A stretch of DNA of 64,000 nt from NCBI GenBank assembly GCA_016721435.1, contig JADKIC010000003.1, positions 212,116-276,115 on the forward strand, read 5' to 3'. Below the pieces are notes generated by a model. It was not told the DNA's origin. It was given only the letters and a program-made list of their open reading frames with translations, and did no database searches. Every line of letters starts with the position of its first letter. The first letter of the stretch is position 1. Positions 44,401 through 57,369 of this stretch are shown piece by piece. Source of the DNA: Bacteroidota bacterium. Lineage in GTDB: Bacteria > Bacteroidota > Bacteroidia > AKYH767-A > OLB10. A program made the position numbers and the translations under genes.

Positions 44401-47400
44401 AGGTCAGCATAGAGGAGTTGAGCATCGTCGCAATCGGTGTTGTCAGCAACATAACCAGCAGGAGCACCATCACAGAGTAGAAACAGAGGAAGCCGCGTTA
44501 CCGAAACCATCACCATCCACATCAGCATAGTAAGTGATAAACACCAGGCCATCATCTGTTAAACCGTTACAGTTATCATCGATACCGTTACAAACTTCAG
44601 CAGCACCGGGGTTGATGGCAGCCACCGCATCATTACAATCAGTATTAGAAGCCACACCACAAGCAACAGGAGCACCGGCACCATAAGTGTCACCGTCCAG
44701 GTCAGCATAGAGGAGTTGAGCATCGTCGCAATCAGTGTTGTCAGCAACATAACCAGCAGGAGCGCCATCACAAGTAGAAACAGAGGAAGCCGCGTTACCG
44801 AAACCATCACCATCCACATCAGCATAGTAAGTGATAAACACCAGACCATCATCTGTTAAACCGTTACAGTTATCATCGATACCGTTACAAACTTCAGCAG
44901 CACCGGGGTTGATGGCAGCCACCGCATCATTACAATCAGTATTAGAAGCTACACCACAAGCAACAGGAGCACCGGCACCATAAGTGTCATTGTCCAGATC
45001 AGCATAGAGGAGTTGAGCATCGTTGCAATCAGTGTTGTCAGCAACATAACCAGCAGGCGCACCATCACAAGTAGAAACAGAGGAAGCCGCGTTACCGAAA
45101 CCATCACCATCCACATCAGCATAGTAAGTGATAAACACCAGACCATCATCCGTTAAACCGTTACAGTTATCATCGATACCGTTACAAACTTCAGCAGCAC
45201 CAGGGTTGATGGCAGCCACCCCATCATTACAATCAGTATTAGAAGCAACACCACAAGCAACAGGAGCACCGGCACCGTAAGTGTCACCGTCCACGTCAGC
45301 ATAGAGGAGTTGAGCATCGTCGCAATCAGTGTTGTCAGCAACATAACCTGCAGGAGCACCATCACAAGTAGAAACAGAGGAAGCCGCGTTACCGAAACCA
45401 TCACCATCCACATCAGCATAGTAAGTGATAAACACCAGACCATCATCTGTTAAACCGTTACAGTTATCATCGATACCGTTACAAACTTCAGCAGCACCGG
45501 GGTTGATGGCAGCCACCCCATCGTTACAATCAGTATTAGAAGCTACACCACAAGCAACAGGAGCACCGGCACCATAAGTGTCATTGTCCAGATCAGCATA
45601 GAGGAGTTGAGCATCGTCGCAATCAGTGTTGTCAGCAACATAACCAGCAGGAGCACCATCACAAGTAGAAACAGAGGAAGCCGCGTTACCGAAACCATCA
45701 CCATCCACATCAGCATAGTAAGTGATAAACACCAGGCCATCATCCGTTAAACCGTTACAGTTATCATCGATACCGTTACAAACTTCAGCAGCACCGGGGT
45801 TGATCGCTGCCACACCATCATTACAATCAGTATTAGAAGCTACACCACAAGCAACAGGAGCACCGGCACCGTAAGTGTCACCGTCCAGGTCAGCATAGAG
45901 GAGTTGAGCATCGTCGCAATCGGTATTGTCAACAACATAACCAGCAGGAGCGCCATCACAAGTAGAAACAGAGGAAGCCGCGTTACCGAAACCATCACCA
46001 TCCACATCAGCATAGTAAGTGATAAACACCAGACCATCATCTGTTAAACCGTTACAGTTATCATCGATACCGTTACAAACTTCAGCAGCACCGGGGTTGA
46101 TGGCAGCCACCGCATCATTACAATCAGTATTAGAAGCCACACCACAAGCAACAGGAGCACCGGCACCATAAGTGTCACCGTCCAGATCAGCATAGAGGAG
46201 TTGGGCATCGTCGCAATCGGTATTGTCAACAACATAACCTACAGGCGCACCATCACAAGTAGAAACAGAGGAAGCCGCGTTACCGAAACCATCACCATCC
46301 ACATCAGCATAGTAAGTGATAAACACCAGACCATCATCTGTTAAACCGTTACAGTTATCATCGATACCGTTACAAGCTTCAGCAGCACCGGGGTTGATGG
46401 CAACACCATCGTTACAATCAGTATTAGAAGCTACACCACAAGCAACAGGAGCACCGGCACCGTAAGTGTCACCGTCCAGGTCAGCATAGAGGAGTTGAGC
46501 ATCGTCGCAATCCGTGTTGTCAGCAACATAACCAGCAGGAGCACCATCACAAGTAGAAACAGAGGAAGCCGCGTTACCGAAACCATCACCATCCACATCA
46601 GCATAGTAAGTGATAAACACCAGACCATCATCTGTTAAACCGTTACAGTTATCATCGATACCGTTACAAACTTCAGCAGCACCGGGGTTGATCGCGGCAA
46701 CACCATCGTTACAATCAGTATTAGAAGCTACACCACAAGCAACAGGAGCACCGGCACCGTAAGAGTCACCGTCCAGGTCAGCATAGAGGAGTTGAGCATC
46801 GTCGCAATCAGTGTTGTCAGCAACATAACCAGCAGGAGCACCATCACAAGTAGAAACAGAGGAAGCCGCGTTACCGAAACCATCACCATCCACATCAGCA
46901 TAGTAAGTGATAAACACCAGACCATCATCTGTTAAACCGTTACAGTTATCATCGATACCGTTACAAACTTCAGCAGCACCGGGGTTGATGGCAGCCACAC
47001 CATCATTACAATCAGTATTAGAAGCTACACCACAAGCAACAGGAGCACCGGCACCGTAAGTGTCACCGTCCAGGTCAGCATAGAGGAGTTGAGCATCGTC
47101 GCAATCGGTATTGTCAACAACATAACCTGCAGGAGCACCATCACAAGTAGAAACAGAGGAAGCCGCGTTACCGAAACCATCACCATCCACATCAGCATAG
47201 TAAGTGATAAACACCAGACCATCATCTGTTAAACCGTTACAGTTATCATCGATACCGTTACAAGCTTCAGCAGCACCGGGGTTGATGGCAGCCACCGCAT
47301 CATTACAATCAGTATTAGAAGCCACACCACAAGCAACAGGAGCACCGGCACCATAAGTGTCACCGTCCAGGTCAGCATAGAGGAGTTGAGCATCGTCGCA

Positions 47401-50400
47401 ATCAGTGTTGTCAGCAACATAACCAGCAGGCGCACCATCACAAGTAGAAACAGAGGAAGCCGCGTTACCGAAACCATCACCATCCACATCAGCATAGTAA
47501 GTGATAAACACCAGACCATCATCCGTTAAACCGTTACAGTTATCATCGATACCGTTACAAACTTCAGCAGCACCCGGGTTGATGCTTGCCACCCCATCAT
47601 TACAATCAGTATTAGAAGCCACACCACAAGCTACAGGAGCACCGGCACCATAAGTGTCACCGTCCAGATCAGCATAGAGGAGTTGGGCATCGTCGCAATC
47701 GGTATTGTCAGCAACATAACCAGCAGGAGCACCATCACAAGTAGAAACAGAGGAAGCCGCGTTACCGAAACCATCACCATCCACATCAGCATAGTAAGTG
47801 ATAAACACCAGACCATCATCTGTTAAACCGTTACAGTTATCATCGATACCGTTACAAACTTCAGCAGCACCGGGGTTGATCGTTGCAACACCATCGTTAC
47901 AATCAGTATTAGAAGCTACACCACAAGCAACAGGAGCACCGGCACCATAAGTGTCACCGTCCAGATCAGCATAGAGGAGTTGAGCATCGTCGCAATCGGT
48001 ATTGTCAACCACATAACCTACAGGAGCACCATCACAAGTAGAAACAGAGGAAGCCGCGTTACCGAAACCATCACCATCCACATCAGCATAGTAAGTGATA
48101 AACACCAGACCATCATCTGTTAAACCGTTACAGTTATCATCGATACCGTTACAAACTTCAGCAGCACCGGGGTTGATGGCAGCCACCGCATCATTACAAT
48201 CAGTATTAGAAGCTACACCACAAGCAACAGGAGCACCGGCACCGTAAGTGTCACCGTCCAGGTCAGCATAGAGGAGTTGAGCATCGTCGCAATCCGTGTT
48301 GTCAGCAACATAACCTACAGGCTCACCATCACAAGTAGAAACAGAGGAAGCCGCGTTACCGAAACCATCACCATCCACATCAGCATAGTAAGTGATAAAC
48401 ACCAGACCATCATCCGTTAAACCGTTACAGTTATCATCGATACCGTTACAAACTTCAGCAGCACCGGGGTTGATGGCAGCCACCCATCGTTACAATCAGT
48501 ATTAGAAGCTACACCACAAGCAACAGGAGCACCGGCACCGTAAGTGTCACCGTCCAGGTCAGCATAGAGGAGTTGAGCATCGTCGCAATCCGTGTTGTCA
48601 GCAACGTAACCAGCAGGAGCACCATCACAAGTAGAAACAGAGGAAGCCGCGTTACCGAAACCATCACCATCCACATCAGCATAGTAAGTGATAAACACCA
48701 GACCATCATCTGTTAAACCGTTACAGTTATCATCGATACCGTTACAAACTTCAGCAGCACCGGGGTTGATCGTTGCAACACCATCGTTACAATCAGTATT
48801 AGAAGCTACACCACAAGCAACAGGAGCACCGGCACCGTAAGTGTCACCGTCCACGTCAGCATAGAGGAGTTGAGCATCGTCGCAATCAGTGTTGTCAGCA
48901 ACATAACCCGCAGGAGCACCATCACAAGTAGAAACAGAGGAAGCCGCGTTACCGAAACCATCACCATCCACATCAGCATAGTAAGTGATAAACACCAGAC
49001 CATCATCTGTTAAACCGTTACAGTTATCATCGATACCGTTACAAACTTCAGCAGCACCGGGGTTGATCGTTGCCACACCATCATTACAATCAGTATTAGA
49101 AGCTACCACAAGCAACAGGAGCACCGGCACCGTAAGTGTCACCGTCCAGATCAGCATAGAGGAGTTGAGCATCGTCGCAATCTGTGTTGTCGATTACATA
49201 ACCTACAGGAGCACCATCACAAGTAGAAACAGAGGAAGCCGCGTTACCGAAACCATCACCATCCACATCAGCATAGTAAGTGATAAACACCAGGCCATCA
49301 TCCGTTAAACCGTTACAGTTATCATCGATACCGTTACAAACTTCAGCAGCACCGGGGTTGATCGTTGCAACACCATCGTTACAATCAGTATTAGAAGCTA
49401 CACCACAAGCAACAGGAGCACCGGCACCATAAGTGTCACCGTCCAGATCAGCATAGAGGAGTTGGGCATCGTCGCAATCGGTATTGTCAACAACATAACC
49501 TACAGGCGCACCATCACAAGTAGAAACAGAGGAAGCCGCGTTACCGAAACCATCACCATCCACATCAGCATAGTAAGTGATAAACACCAGACCATCATCT
49601 GTTAAACCGTTACAGTTATCATCGATACCGTTACAAGCTTCAGCAGCACCGGGGTTGATCGTGGCAACACCATCGTTACAATCAGTATTAGAAGCTACAC
49701 CACAAGCAACAGGAGCACCGGCACCGTAAGTGTCACCGTCCAGGTCAGCATAGAGGAGTTGAGCATCGTCGCAATCAGTGTTGTCAGCAACATAACCAGC
49801 AGGCGCGCCATCACAAGTAGAAACAGAGGAAGCCGCGTTACCGAAACCATCACCATCCACATCAGCATAGTAAGTGATAAACACCAAACCATCATCTGTT
49901 AAACCGTTACAGTTATCATCGATACCGTTACAAACTTCAGCAGCACCGGGGTTGATCGTTGCAACACCATCATTACAATCAGTATTAGAAGCTACACCAC
50001 AAGCAACAGGAGCACCGGCACCGTAAGTGTCACCGTCCAGGTCAGCATAGAGGAGTTGAGCATCGTCGCAATCGGTATTGTCAACAACATAACCTGCAGG
50101 AGCGCCATCACAAGTAGAAACAGAGGAAGCCGCGTTACCGAAACCATCACCATCCACATCAGCATAGTAAGTGATAAACACCAGACCGTCATCTGTTAAA
50201 CCGTTACAGTTATCATCGATACCGTTACAAACTTCAGCAGCACCGGGGTTGATGGCAGCCACCGCATCATTACAATCAGTATTAGAAGCCACACCACAAG
50301 CAACAGGAGCACCTGCACCATAAGTGTCACCGTCCAGGTCAGCATAGAGGAGTTGAGCATCGTCGCAATCAGTGTTGTCAGCAACATAACCCGCAGGCGC

Positions 50401-53400
50401 GCCATCACAAGTAGAAACAGAGGAAGCCGCGTTACCGAAACCATCACCATCCACATCAGCATAGTAAGTGATAAACACCAGACCGTCATCTGCTAAACCA
50501 TTACAGTTATCATCGATACCGTTACAAACTTCAGCAGCACCCGGGTTGATCGTTGCAACTGCATCGTTACAATCGGTATTGTCAGCAACATAGCCAAGAG
50601 GAGCAGTACAAGCCATAACAGAAACTAAAGGATCACCATAGGTATCCGAATCAGTATCCGCATAGAAAGGTGACTGAACACCTTCGTCAATAGATCCATC
50701 GCAATCATCATCTATCAGGTTGCAAATCTCGGTAGCACCTGGATTTACAGATGAGTTGTTGTCATTGCAATCGGTGTTATCAGCAACATAACCAAGAGGA
50801 GCAATATTGATGAAAATCACTGTGGAGCTTAAAGGGTCTCCATAAGTATCATTATCGGAGTCGGCATAGAAAGTATATGGAGTACAACCGTTATTTAAAA
50901 ATCCATCACAATCTTCATCTGTAAAGTTTCCACAGATTTCAGTTGCCGCCGGATTTATACTTAAGTCGTTATCGTTACAATCAGTATTAGAAGCTACACC
51001 ACAAGCAACGGGAGCACCGGCACCATAAGTGTCACCGTCCAGGTCAGCATAGAGGAGTTGAGCATCGTCGCAATCTGTGTTGTCGATTACATAACCTACA
51101 GGAGCACCATCACAAGTAGAAACAGAGGAAGCCGCGTTACCGAAACCATCACCATCCACATCAGCATAGTAAGTGATAAACACCAGACCATCATCTGTTA
51201 AACCGTTGCAGTTATTATCGATACCGTTACAAACTTCAGCAGCACCGGGGTTGATGGCAGCCACCGCATCATTACAATCAGTATTAGAAGCTACACCACA
51301 AGCTACAGGAGCACCGGCACCATAAGTGTCATTGTCCAGGTCAGCATAGAGGACTTGAGCATCGTCGCAATCAGTGTTGTCAACAATATATCCGGCAGGA
51401 GCACCATCGCAAGTTGAAACAGAGGAAGCCGCGTTACCGAAACCATCACCATCCACATCAGCATAGTAAGTCACGAATACCAGACCGTCATCAGTTAAAC
51501 CGTTACAGTTATCATCGATACCGTTACATACTTCAGCAGCACCGGGGTTGATGGCAGCATTACCATCGTTACAATCAGTATTAGAAGCTACACCACAAGC
51601 TACAGGAGCACCGGCACCGTAAGTGTCACCATCCTGATCAGCATAAAGGAGTAAAGCATCGTCGCAATCTGTATTGTCAACAACATAACCTGCAGGAGCA
51701 CCATCACAAGTAGAAACAGAGGAAGCCGCGTTACCGAAACCATCACCATCCACATCAGCATAGTAAGTGATAAACACCAGACCATCATCCGTTAAACCGT
51801 TACAGTTATCATCGATACCGTTACAAACTTCAGCAGCACCCGGGTTGATCGTTGCAACTGCATCGTTACAATCGGTATTGTCAGCAACATAGCCAAGAGG
51901 AGCAGTACAAGCCATGACAGAAACTAAAGGATCACCATAAGTGTCCAAATCAGTATCTGCATAGAAAGGTGACTGAACACCTTCGTCAATAGATCCATCG
52001 CAATCATCATCTATCAGGTTGCAAACCTCAATAGCTGCAGGATTAACTGCAGGATTGGTATCATCACAATCTGTGTTGTCGGTTACATAACCAACAGGGG
52101 TAGTACAAGCGAGAACAGTCGCTAAAGGATCACCATAAGTGTCAAGATCAGCGTCGGCATAGAATGTTAATTGAACACCTTCATCTGTATTGCCATCACA
52201 ATCATCATCTATTAAATTACAAACTTCAGTAGCGCCGGGGTTGATAGCAGCTACTGCATCGTTACAATCATTATTAGAAGCTACACCACAAGCAACAGGA
52301 GCACCGGCACCATAAGTGTCACCGTCCAGATCAGCATAGAGGAGTTGAGCATCGTCGCAATCGGTATTGTCAATTACATAACCTACAGGCGCACCATCAC
52401 AAGTTGAAACAGAGGAAGCCGCGTTACCGAAACCATCACCATCCACATCCGCATAGTAAGTGATAAACACCAGACCATCATCTGTTAAACCGTTACAGTT
52501 ATCATCGATACCGTTACAAACTTCAGCAGCACCGGGGTTGATGGCAGCCACCGCATCATTACAATCAGTATTAGAAGCCACACCACAAGCTACAGGAGCA
52601 CCGGCACCATAAGTGTCACCGTCCAGATCAGCATAGAGGAGTTGAGCATCGTCGCAATCAGTGTTGTCAGCAATATATCCGACAGGTTGATTGCAAGAGG
52701 TAATAGATACCAATGCGTTTCCAAATCCATCGGCATCAAGATCCTGATACCAAACCGGAGTAGGAACAATGGTAATATTGAAATTGCAAGTATTTACTAA
52801 GCCGGCATTATCTGTTGCAGTATAGGTAATTAATGTTGTACCTACAGGGAATGAATCACCGGAGTTATAATTCGAAACAAAACTTGAAACCGTACAATTG
52901 TCGGACGCTGTTGGTGCAGTCCAGGTTACAATACTTTCACATTGTGTAATATCTGCAGGACAATCACTGATCACAGGTGCATCCACATCCAGATGATTAA
53001 TGGTGATAGAAGCCGTTCCGGTACAACCGTTAAGATCAACAATAGGAAAATTATGTGTACCAACACCTACTGTGAAAGATCCTTCACCTGTGTATGGAGC
53101 AGTACCGCCGGTTCCTGTAACAATTACAGAAGTTTGTCCATCGATACAAGCCACATCACTTCCTGATACGTTGCCACCTACCTGAGCAGGTTCTCCAATA
53201 ACAGCAGTACATTGTGCAGTACAACCGTTTCCATCAGTAACAGTGACTAAATAACTTCCCGCAGGTAATGAAGAAACAGTAGTTGTAGTTGCTCCTGTAC
53301 TCCATAAATAGGAATATAATCCTCTGCCGCCATTGGCATTTACAGTAGCAGAACCATCACTACCTCCAAAACAAGTTGCATCGGTAGGATTACAAACTGC

Positions 53401-56400
53401 GGTAAGCAGGGGAGGATCGTCTACTACAATAGTAGAACTTGTATTACAGAAATTTGCATCTGTAACAGCAAGATGATAAGTACCTGCTGGTATATTGAAA
53501 AGGAATCATCATTAGTTCCTACGGATTGAAATAAGTTGTCAAACCATTCGAATACAAATGGTGGAGTTCCACCACCGATTGAAGAAACGGCAATCCCGTT
53601 ACTGGCACCGGTACATAGTGGTTCAGCATAAGTTAAGTTGATATTTAATACACCTGGTTCGATGATTGTTCCCTGAGCTTCAGCAGAACAGCCGTCATTG
53701 TCTGTTACAGTTACTGAATAGGTGCCTGCACTTAAATAGCTATTGATTTCAGTTGTTGCATTGTTACTCCATAAGTAAGTATAAGGTGCAGAACCCTGAT
53801 TGGGGGAAGCTGTAATACTACCATCTGCCATGCCGAAGCAGGAGATGTTTGTTATGTTCAAAGAAACAGAAGGAGGAGGTATGTTATCTATGACATATGA
53901 AAAAGGACCACCGGTACAGCTCGGTTCTGTTGGAACGATATTGCCATAGTTGTCCGTGATGTCAAGAGAGTAATTTCCTGTAGCGAGATCATAAATGGAA
54001 TCAATCACTGAGTAGGAAATTGTATCACGGATAATAGTCAGACCATTTTTCCAGACATACCGGAATGGTGCTGTTCCCAACACCATAGTAGATATAATTT
54101 TTCCATTGTTAAGATTACAACTGGCATGTTTGATGACTTCGTTAGAAACAACTGCTTTGGAAAGGATAGTACGAACCGGTGAAAATCCAACGCAACCTGA
54201 AGGCAATGTTATTTTTGCCTGGAAGGAAGAGCCATTTCCGATTACATTTAAACTATCGTAGTAGTTTTGGTTGCTGATGATGTTTACCCAGTCCAATAGT
54301 GTTCCAACAGGATATCCTCCTGAGTATGCACCGGTATCAACGACCTGAATATAAAAATCTGTTCCGTTGCACAGAACAGTATCGCCGGGAATAACTTTTG
54401 GTGAAGGATTTTCAATGACTGAAACAGCTACTGATGATGAACTTGTACATCCTGTAACGATATCCGTTAAAACAACCTGATAGTTGGTTGCTTCGTTTAC
54501 AGAAACACCGGTTGGATTTTGTAGAGAAGAAGTAAAACCGGGAGGAGTTGAGGTCCATGCATAAGAAAGACCATTTGGATAAACGATTTCTAATGTCCAG
54601 GAGGTAAGTGTTCCACATCCTGTCCGGCATCATCGGTCACTCTTAGTGTCCAGTTTCCATTGGGATCTCCTGATAAAGTGAAAGAAGTTCTTCAGAATAT
54701 AGTTTCCTGTTATGGTAACGTTACCGCTTTGAAGTGGTTACATTCGAAGCAGCATCATCTCTGAATACACAGTTATAACCATCACCGCTTCCTCCGTTAT
54801 CATTTGAAAGACGAATAGATTGTCCTGCGATTGTACCAACCTGATTATTCCCTGAACCTGCACCAAAACTTCCACCCGGACGAGCCAGATAGATTTCAAG
54901 GTCAGCGGTATAGGTATGCGGAATATTCACCGTCACTCTAACCTGCCAACCTGAAAGAGAAGTGGGTAATCCGGAGGCAGCGATTAAAGAAGTTATTCCG
55001 GTTGCGTTGTTGTCAATGATTGCCGTATTTGGATTTGCAGTAGCTGAAAAAAGATTGTTGCTTGTTGCAGTTAAGTTAATTAACGATCCAACACAGGCAG
55101 AGGTAGTAGAAACCCCGGCAGTTACTGAAGGTGGGCCAAGGGTGAGTACACTTACCAAAACTGCATTTGAGGGTGATTGACAAGAGGATAGACCGATTGT
55201 CGAAACAGTCACCCGTCGGAACCAGGTATTTACGCTAATTCCGGAGGGGTCATAACTATCGCCTGTTTCACCAGGTATAGTGGAGAAACCTGCACTTGCA
55301 CTTGTTGTACTACTTTCCCAGAAATAAGTAATGGTTCCATCTCCGGAACCTAACACATCATTTGATATTAATGTCGGATCCCCACCAGGGCAAACAGTTT
55401 GTGCACCGAGAATGGAACCTGCATTTACATTGATGACTGAAATGGTAGCGGTATTATTTGCTGCAATGGCATTTGAGCAAATGGGACTGGTACCACTTGA
55501 AAGATTTGTTATTGTAATGCTCGTATTTCCACCATTGGCAAGTACTCTTGTAGAAAATGATCCGCTACCCGCAGTTGTAATCGTCAATGCGGTAGTTACA
55601 CCAGTTGCAGAATTAGCTCCGGAAAGATCATAAGTTACTGTATATGTTCCTGCCGGTAATTCGAAGCAGAAGCACTTAAATTAACTATTAGCGGTTGCCC
55701 AGGAGCAAATTTCCGAGCAACTGTAGCGCTACTTAATCCATATGTTGGACATGTCCAGGTGACAATGACTCTTCCATTAGCACCTGCACCTCCTGTTTGA
55801 GATCCGAATGTTCCGGTTCTAACACCTCCTCCACCACCTCCTGGTACTGATCCCGGTAATCCGTTACCGTTAGACCCTGTTCTTCCGTTTCCGCCATTTC
55901 CACCACCTGAAGGAGCAATACCGCCATTGGAGGTTGATCCGTTAGCACCTGCAGCAGCTGTTCCGGCGGATGAACCTCCGCCACCGCCATAGTTATTGCT
56001 GGATCCATTTGCACCATTACCTCCGGAGAGAGTTACATCACCGATAGACGAAGCTGCGTTTCCACCTGCAACACCTGATGTTCCGTTGTTACCAACTGAT
56101 AATCCTCCTTTCGCGAGCACAGAGGCAGCTGATCCAAACCAGGAATCTCCACCTGCTCCGGTTCCTGTACTACCAGTTCCAACAGTAATCGTATAACTGG
56201 TTCCCGGTACTACAGCAAAAGCATTGGAACGGGCATATGCCCCACCACCACCACCACCGGTTTCTGCACCATTAAAACTGGTGGTTCCTCCCCGGCCTCC
56301 ACCACCCCAGCATTCAACGGTGATAGACGTAACACCGCGGGGCTACCCACGTGCTCGACGAGGAATAGGTTTGAGAGGTCTGTGCGATGCTTGACAGCGC

Positions 56401-56506
56401 TGAGAATGAAGGCTAGCATTAACATTAAATGCGGCCGGAAATGCTTCAAAGTGAATGAATTCACTACTGAGGCGTTCATTAATTTCAGAGTAGAAATAGT
56501 GTTCAT
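41493..56506 (-). CDS. Giant T9SS-secreted surface protein with MopE-like metal-binding repeats (about 5,000 codons), many frame breaks
   Basis: One gene of about 15 kb. N-terminus: ATG at 56506 or 56479, then a hydrophobic signal (LMLMLAFILSA) and, after a break near 56390, a likely cleavage site SSIAQTSQTYSS. Domains in order: glycine-rich domain (VTSITVECWGGGG, 56330-55690); Ig-like segments; a proprotein-convertase P-like domain (PHTYTADLEIYLARPGG, LSNDNGGSGDGYN, 55020-54600); SprB/PKD-like repeats (AGTYSVTVTDNDGCS, 54000-53170); a HYR domain (52980-52790); the MopE-like array (52760-42850); three or four PKD-like domains; and a type A T9SS sorting domain (NVAPNPARENVQIRF to QQIRLVIE). 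Breaks lie near 56390, 56335, 55665, 54720, 54615, 53502, 49107, 48483 and 44475, several of them in homopolymers. It is probably an adhesin, sheath or metal/Ca-binding surface fibre, which is inference. Confidence 0.85.
42850..52760 (-). repeat. Array of about 30 near-identical 297-bp coding repeats (99 residues each)
   Basis: The unit has a full MopE-like half (INPGAAEVCNGIDDNCNG, LTDDG, YADVDGDGFGNAASS, GYVADNTD) and a truncated half (CDDAQLLYADLDGDTYGAG, CGVASNTD). I count about 30 copies of the ADVDGDGFGN half by eye, spaced 297 bp from about 43,040 to 50,460 and again at 51,160-52,440. Most copies differ at only a few bases, for instance DGVATIN/DAVAAIN and GAPAGY/GAPVGY. Divergent single MopE units (NLIDDDCDGSIDEGV) interrupt the array at about 50,560-50,950 and 51,860-52,250. 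One unit (near 46,400) lacks one codon. The DxDxDG pattern resembles thrombospondin type 3 calcium-binding loops. Confidence 0.95.
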
Positions 56507-56669
56507 GCAGATTTTTATTTAGCAGCAAGTTCCGATCTTATATGTGTTCTGCTCAAAAAATTTGGCTAAAGCATGCCTATCTTTTGGTAAAAGATGCCTA
56601 ATCTTAGGTAGGGGAGTAGTTTAAGGTATTGTTAATATCTCATTCTTTACAAAAACAATGTACTGTAAA

Positions 56670-57311
56670 TCAGTTGTTTAAATTTTCATAAAATGAACAA
56701 ATTTGCTGGAGACCACAGGTGTTACATGCAGGATTTTTAGCTTTACAAGTATAGCGTCCATGTAAAATGAGCCAATGGTGCGCCAGCGGAATATCTTCCT
56801 CGGGGATGTATTTAACTAGTTGCTTTTCAGCAGATAATGGAGTCTTGGCTTTGACCGTTAACCCTAACCTTGCCGAAACTCTAAATACATGGGTATCTAC
56901 TGCCATTGCCGGCAAATCGTATACAACGGATGCAATTACATTGGCAGTTTTTCGGCCCACACCGGGGAGTTGAACGAGTTCTTCAATAGTGTAAGGAACT
57001 TCTCCATCGAATTTTTCAACCAGCATTCGGGCCATTCCGGCAAGGTGTTTTGCCTTGTTATTGGGGTAACTGATACTCTTTATAAATGGAAAAATATCTT
57101 CGGGTTGTGCTGTGGCTAGATGCTCGGCAGTAGGAAAAGCTGTGAATAGAGCAGGAGTGACCAGGTTGACGCGTTTGTCAGTACATTGAGCTGATAAAAT
57201 CACAGCAACTAGTAATTCAAAAGGATTGGTATAATACAATTCCGTTTCCGCATCGGGTCGATGTTCTTTAAAATAATTAATGAAATATTCGAATCTTTCC
57301 TTTCTGGTCAT
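56670..57311 (-). CDS. nth: Endonuclease III (DNA glycosylase/AP lyase)
   Basis: Base-excision repair enzyme for oxidised pyrimidines. It has 213 residues from the ATG at 57311; an upstream ATG at 57350 would add 13 residues and lies in a hairpin. The catalytic Lys is in ILSAQCTDKRVN, the helix-hairpin-helix is LPGVGRKTANVIAS, and the catalytic Asp is in VDTHVFRVSARLGL. The 4Fe-4S cluster is the four Cys in CKAKNPACNTCGLQQIC. The length is normal and the frame is intact. It lies just upstream of the giant gene on the same strand, 163 bases apart, with no obvious link. Confidence 0.97.
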   Translation of the reverse strand: MTRKERFEYFINYFKEHRPDAETELYYTNPFELLVAVILSAQCTDKRVNLVTPALFTAFPTAEHLATAQPEDIFPFIKSISYPNNKAKHLAGMARMLVEKFDGEVPYTIEELVQLPGVGRKTANVIASVVYDLPAMAVDTHVFRVSARLGLTVKAKTPLSAEKQLVKYIPEEDIPLAHHWLILHGRYTCKAKNPACNTCGLQQICSFYENLNN

Positions 57312-57319
57312 AAATAGAA

Positions 57320-57350
57320 ATGCCGCCTGTAAAGTTATTACAAGCGGCAT
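57320..57350 (-). terminator. Hairpin terminator after the sigma-factor operon
   Basis: ATGCCGC pairs with GCGGCAT with a further near-perfect extension and a short loop. On the minus strand a TTTCTATTT tail follows. It lies 20 bases after the small ORF stop and just before nth. Confidence 0.6.
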
Positions 57351-57369
57351 AATTTCTTTCTTCTTTTTT

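Noticed and set aside
43166..50489. Many short minus-strand frames beginning MMVWCLSLTMLMWMVM, spaced 297 bp
   Set aside because: They are the +1 frame of the MopE-like repeats, reproduced once per unit.
42850..52760. Regular spacing suggesting a CRISPR-like array
   Set aside because: The period is 297 bp, the repeats are contiguous, there are no spacers, and the array is in frame as protein.
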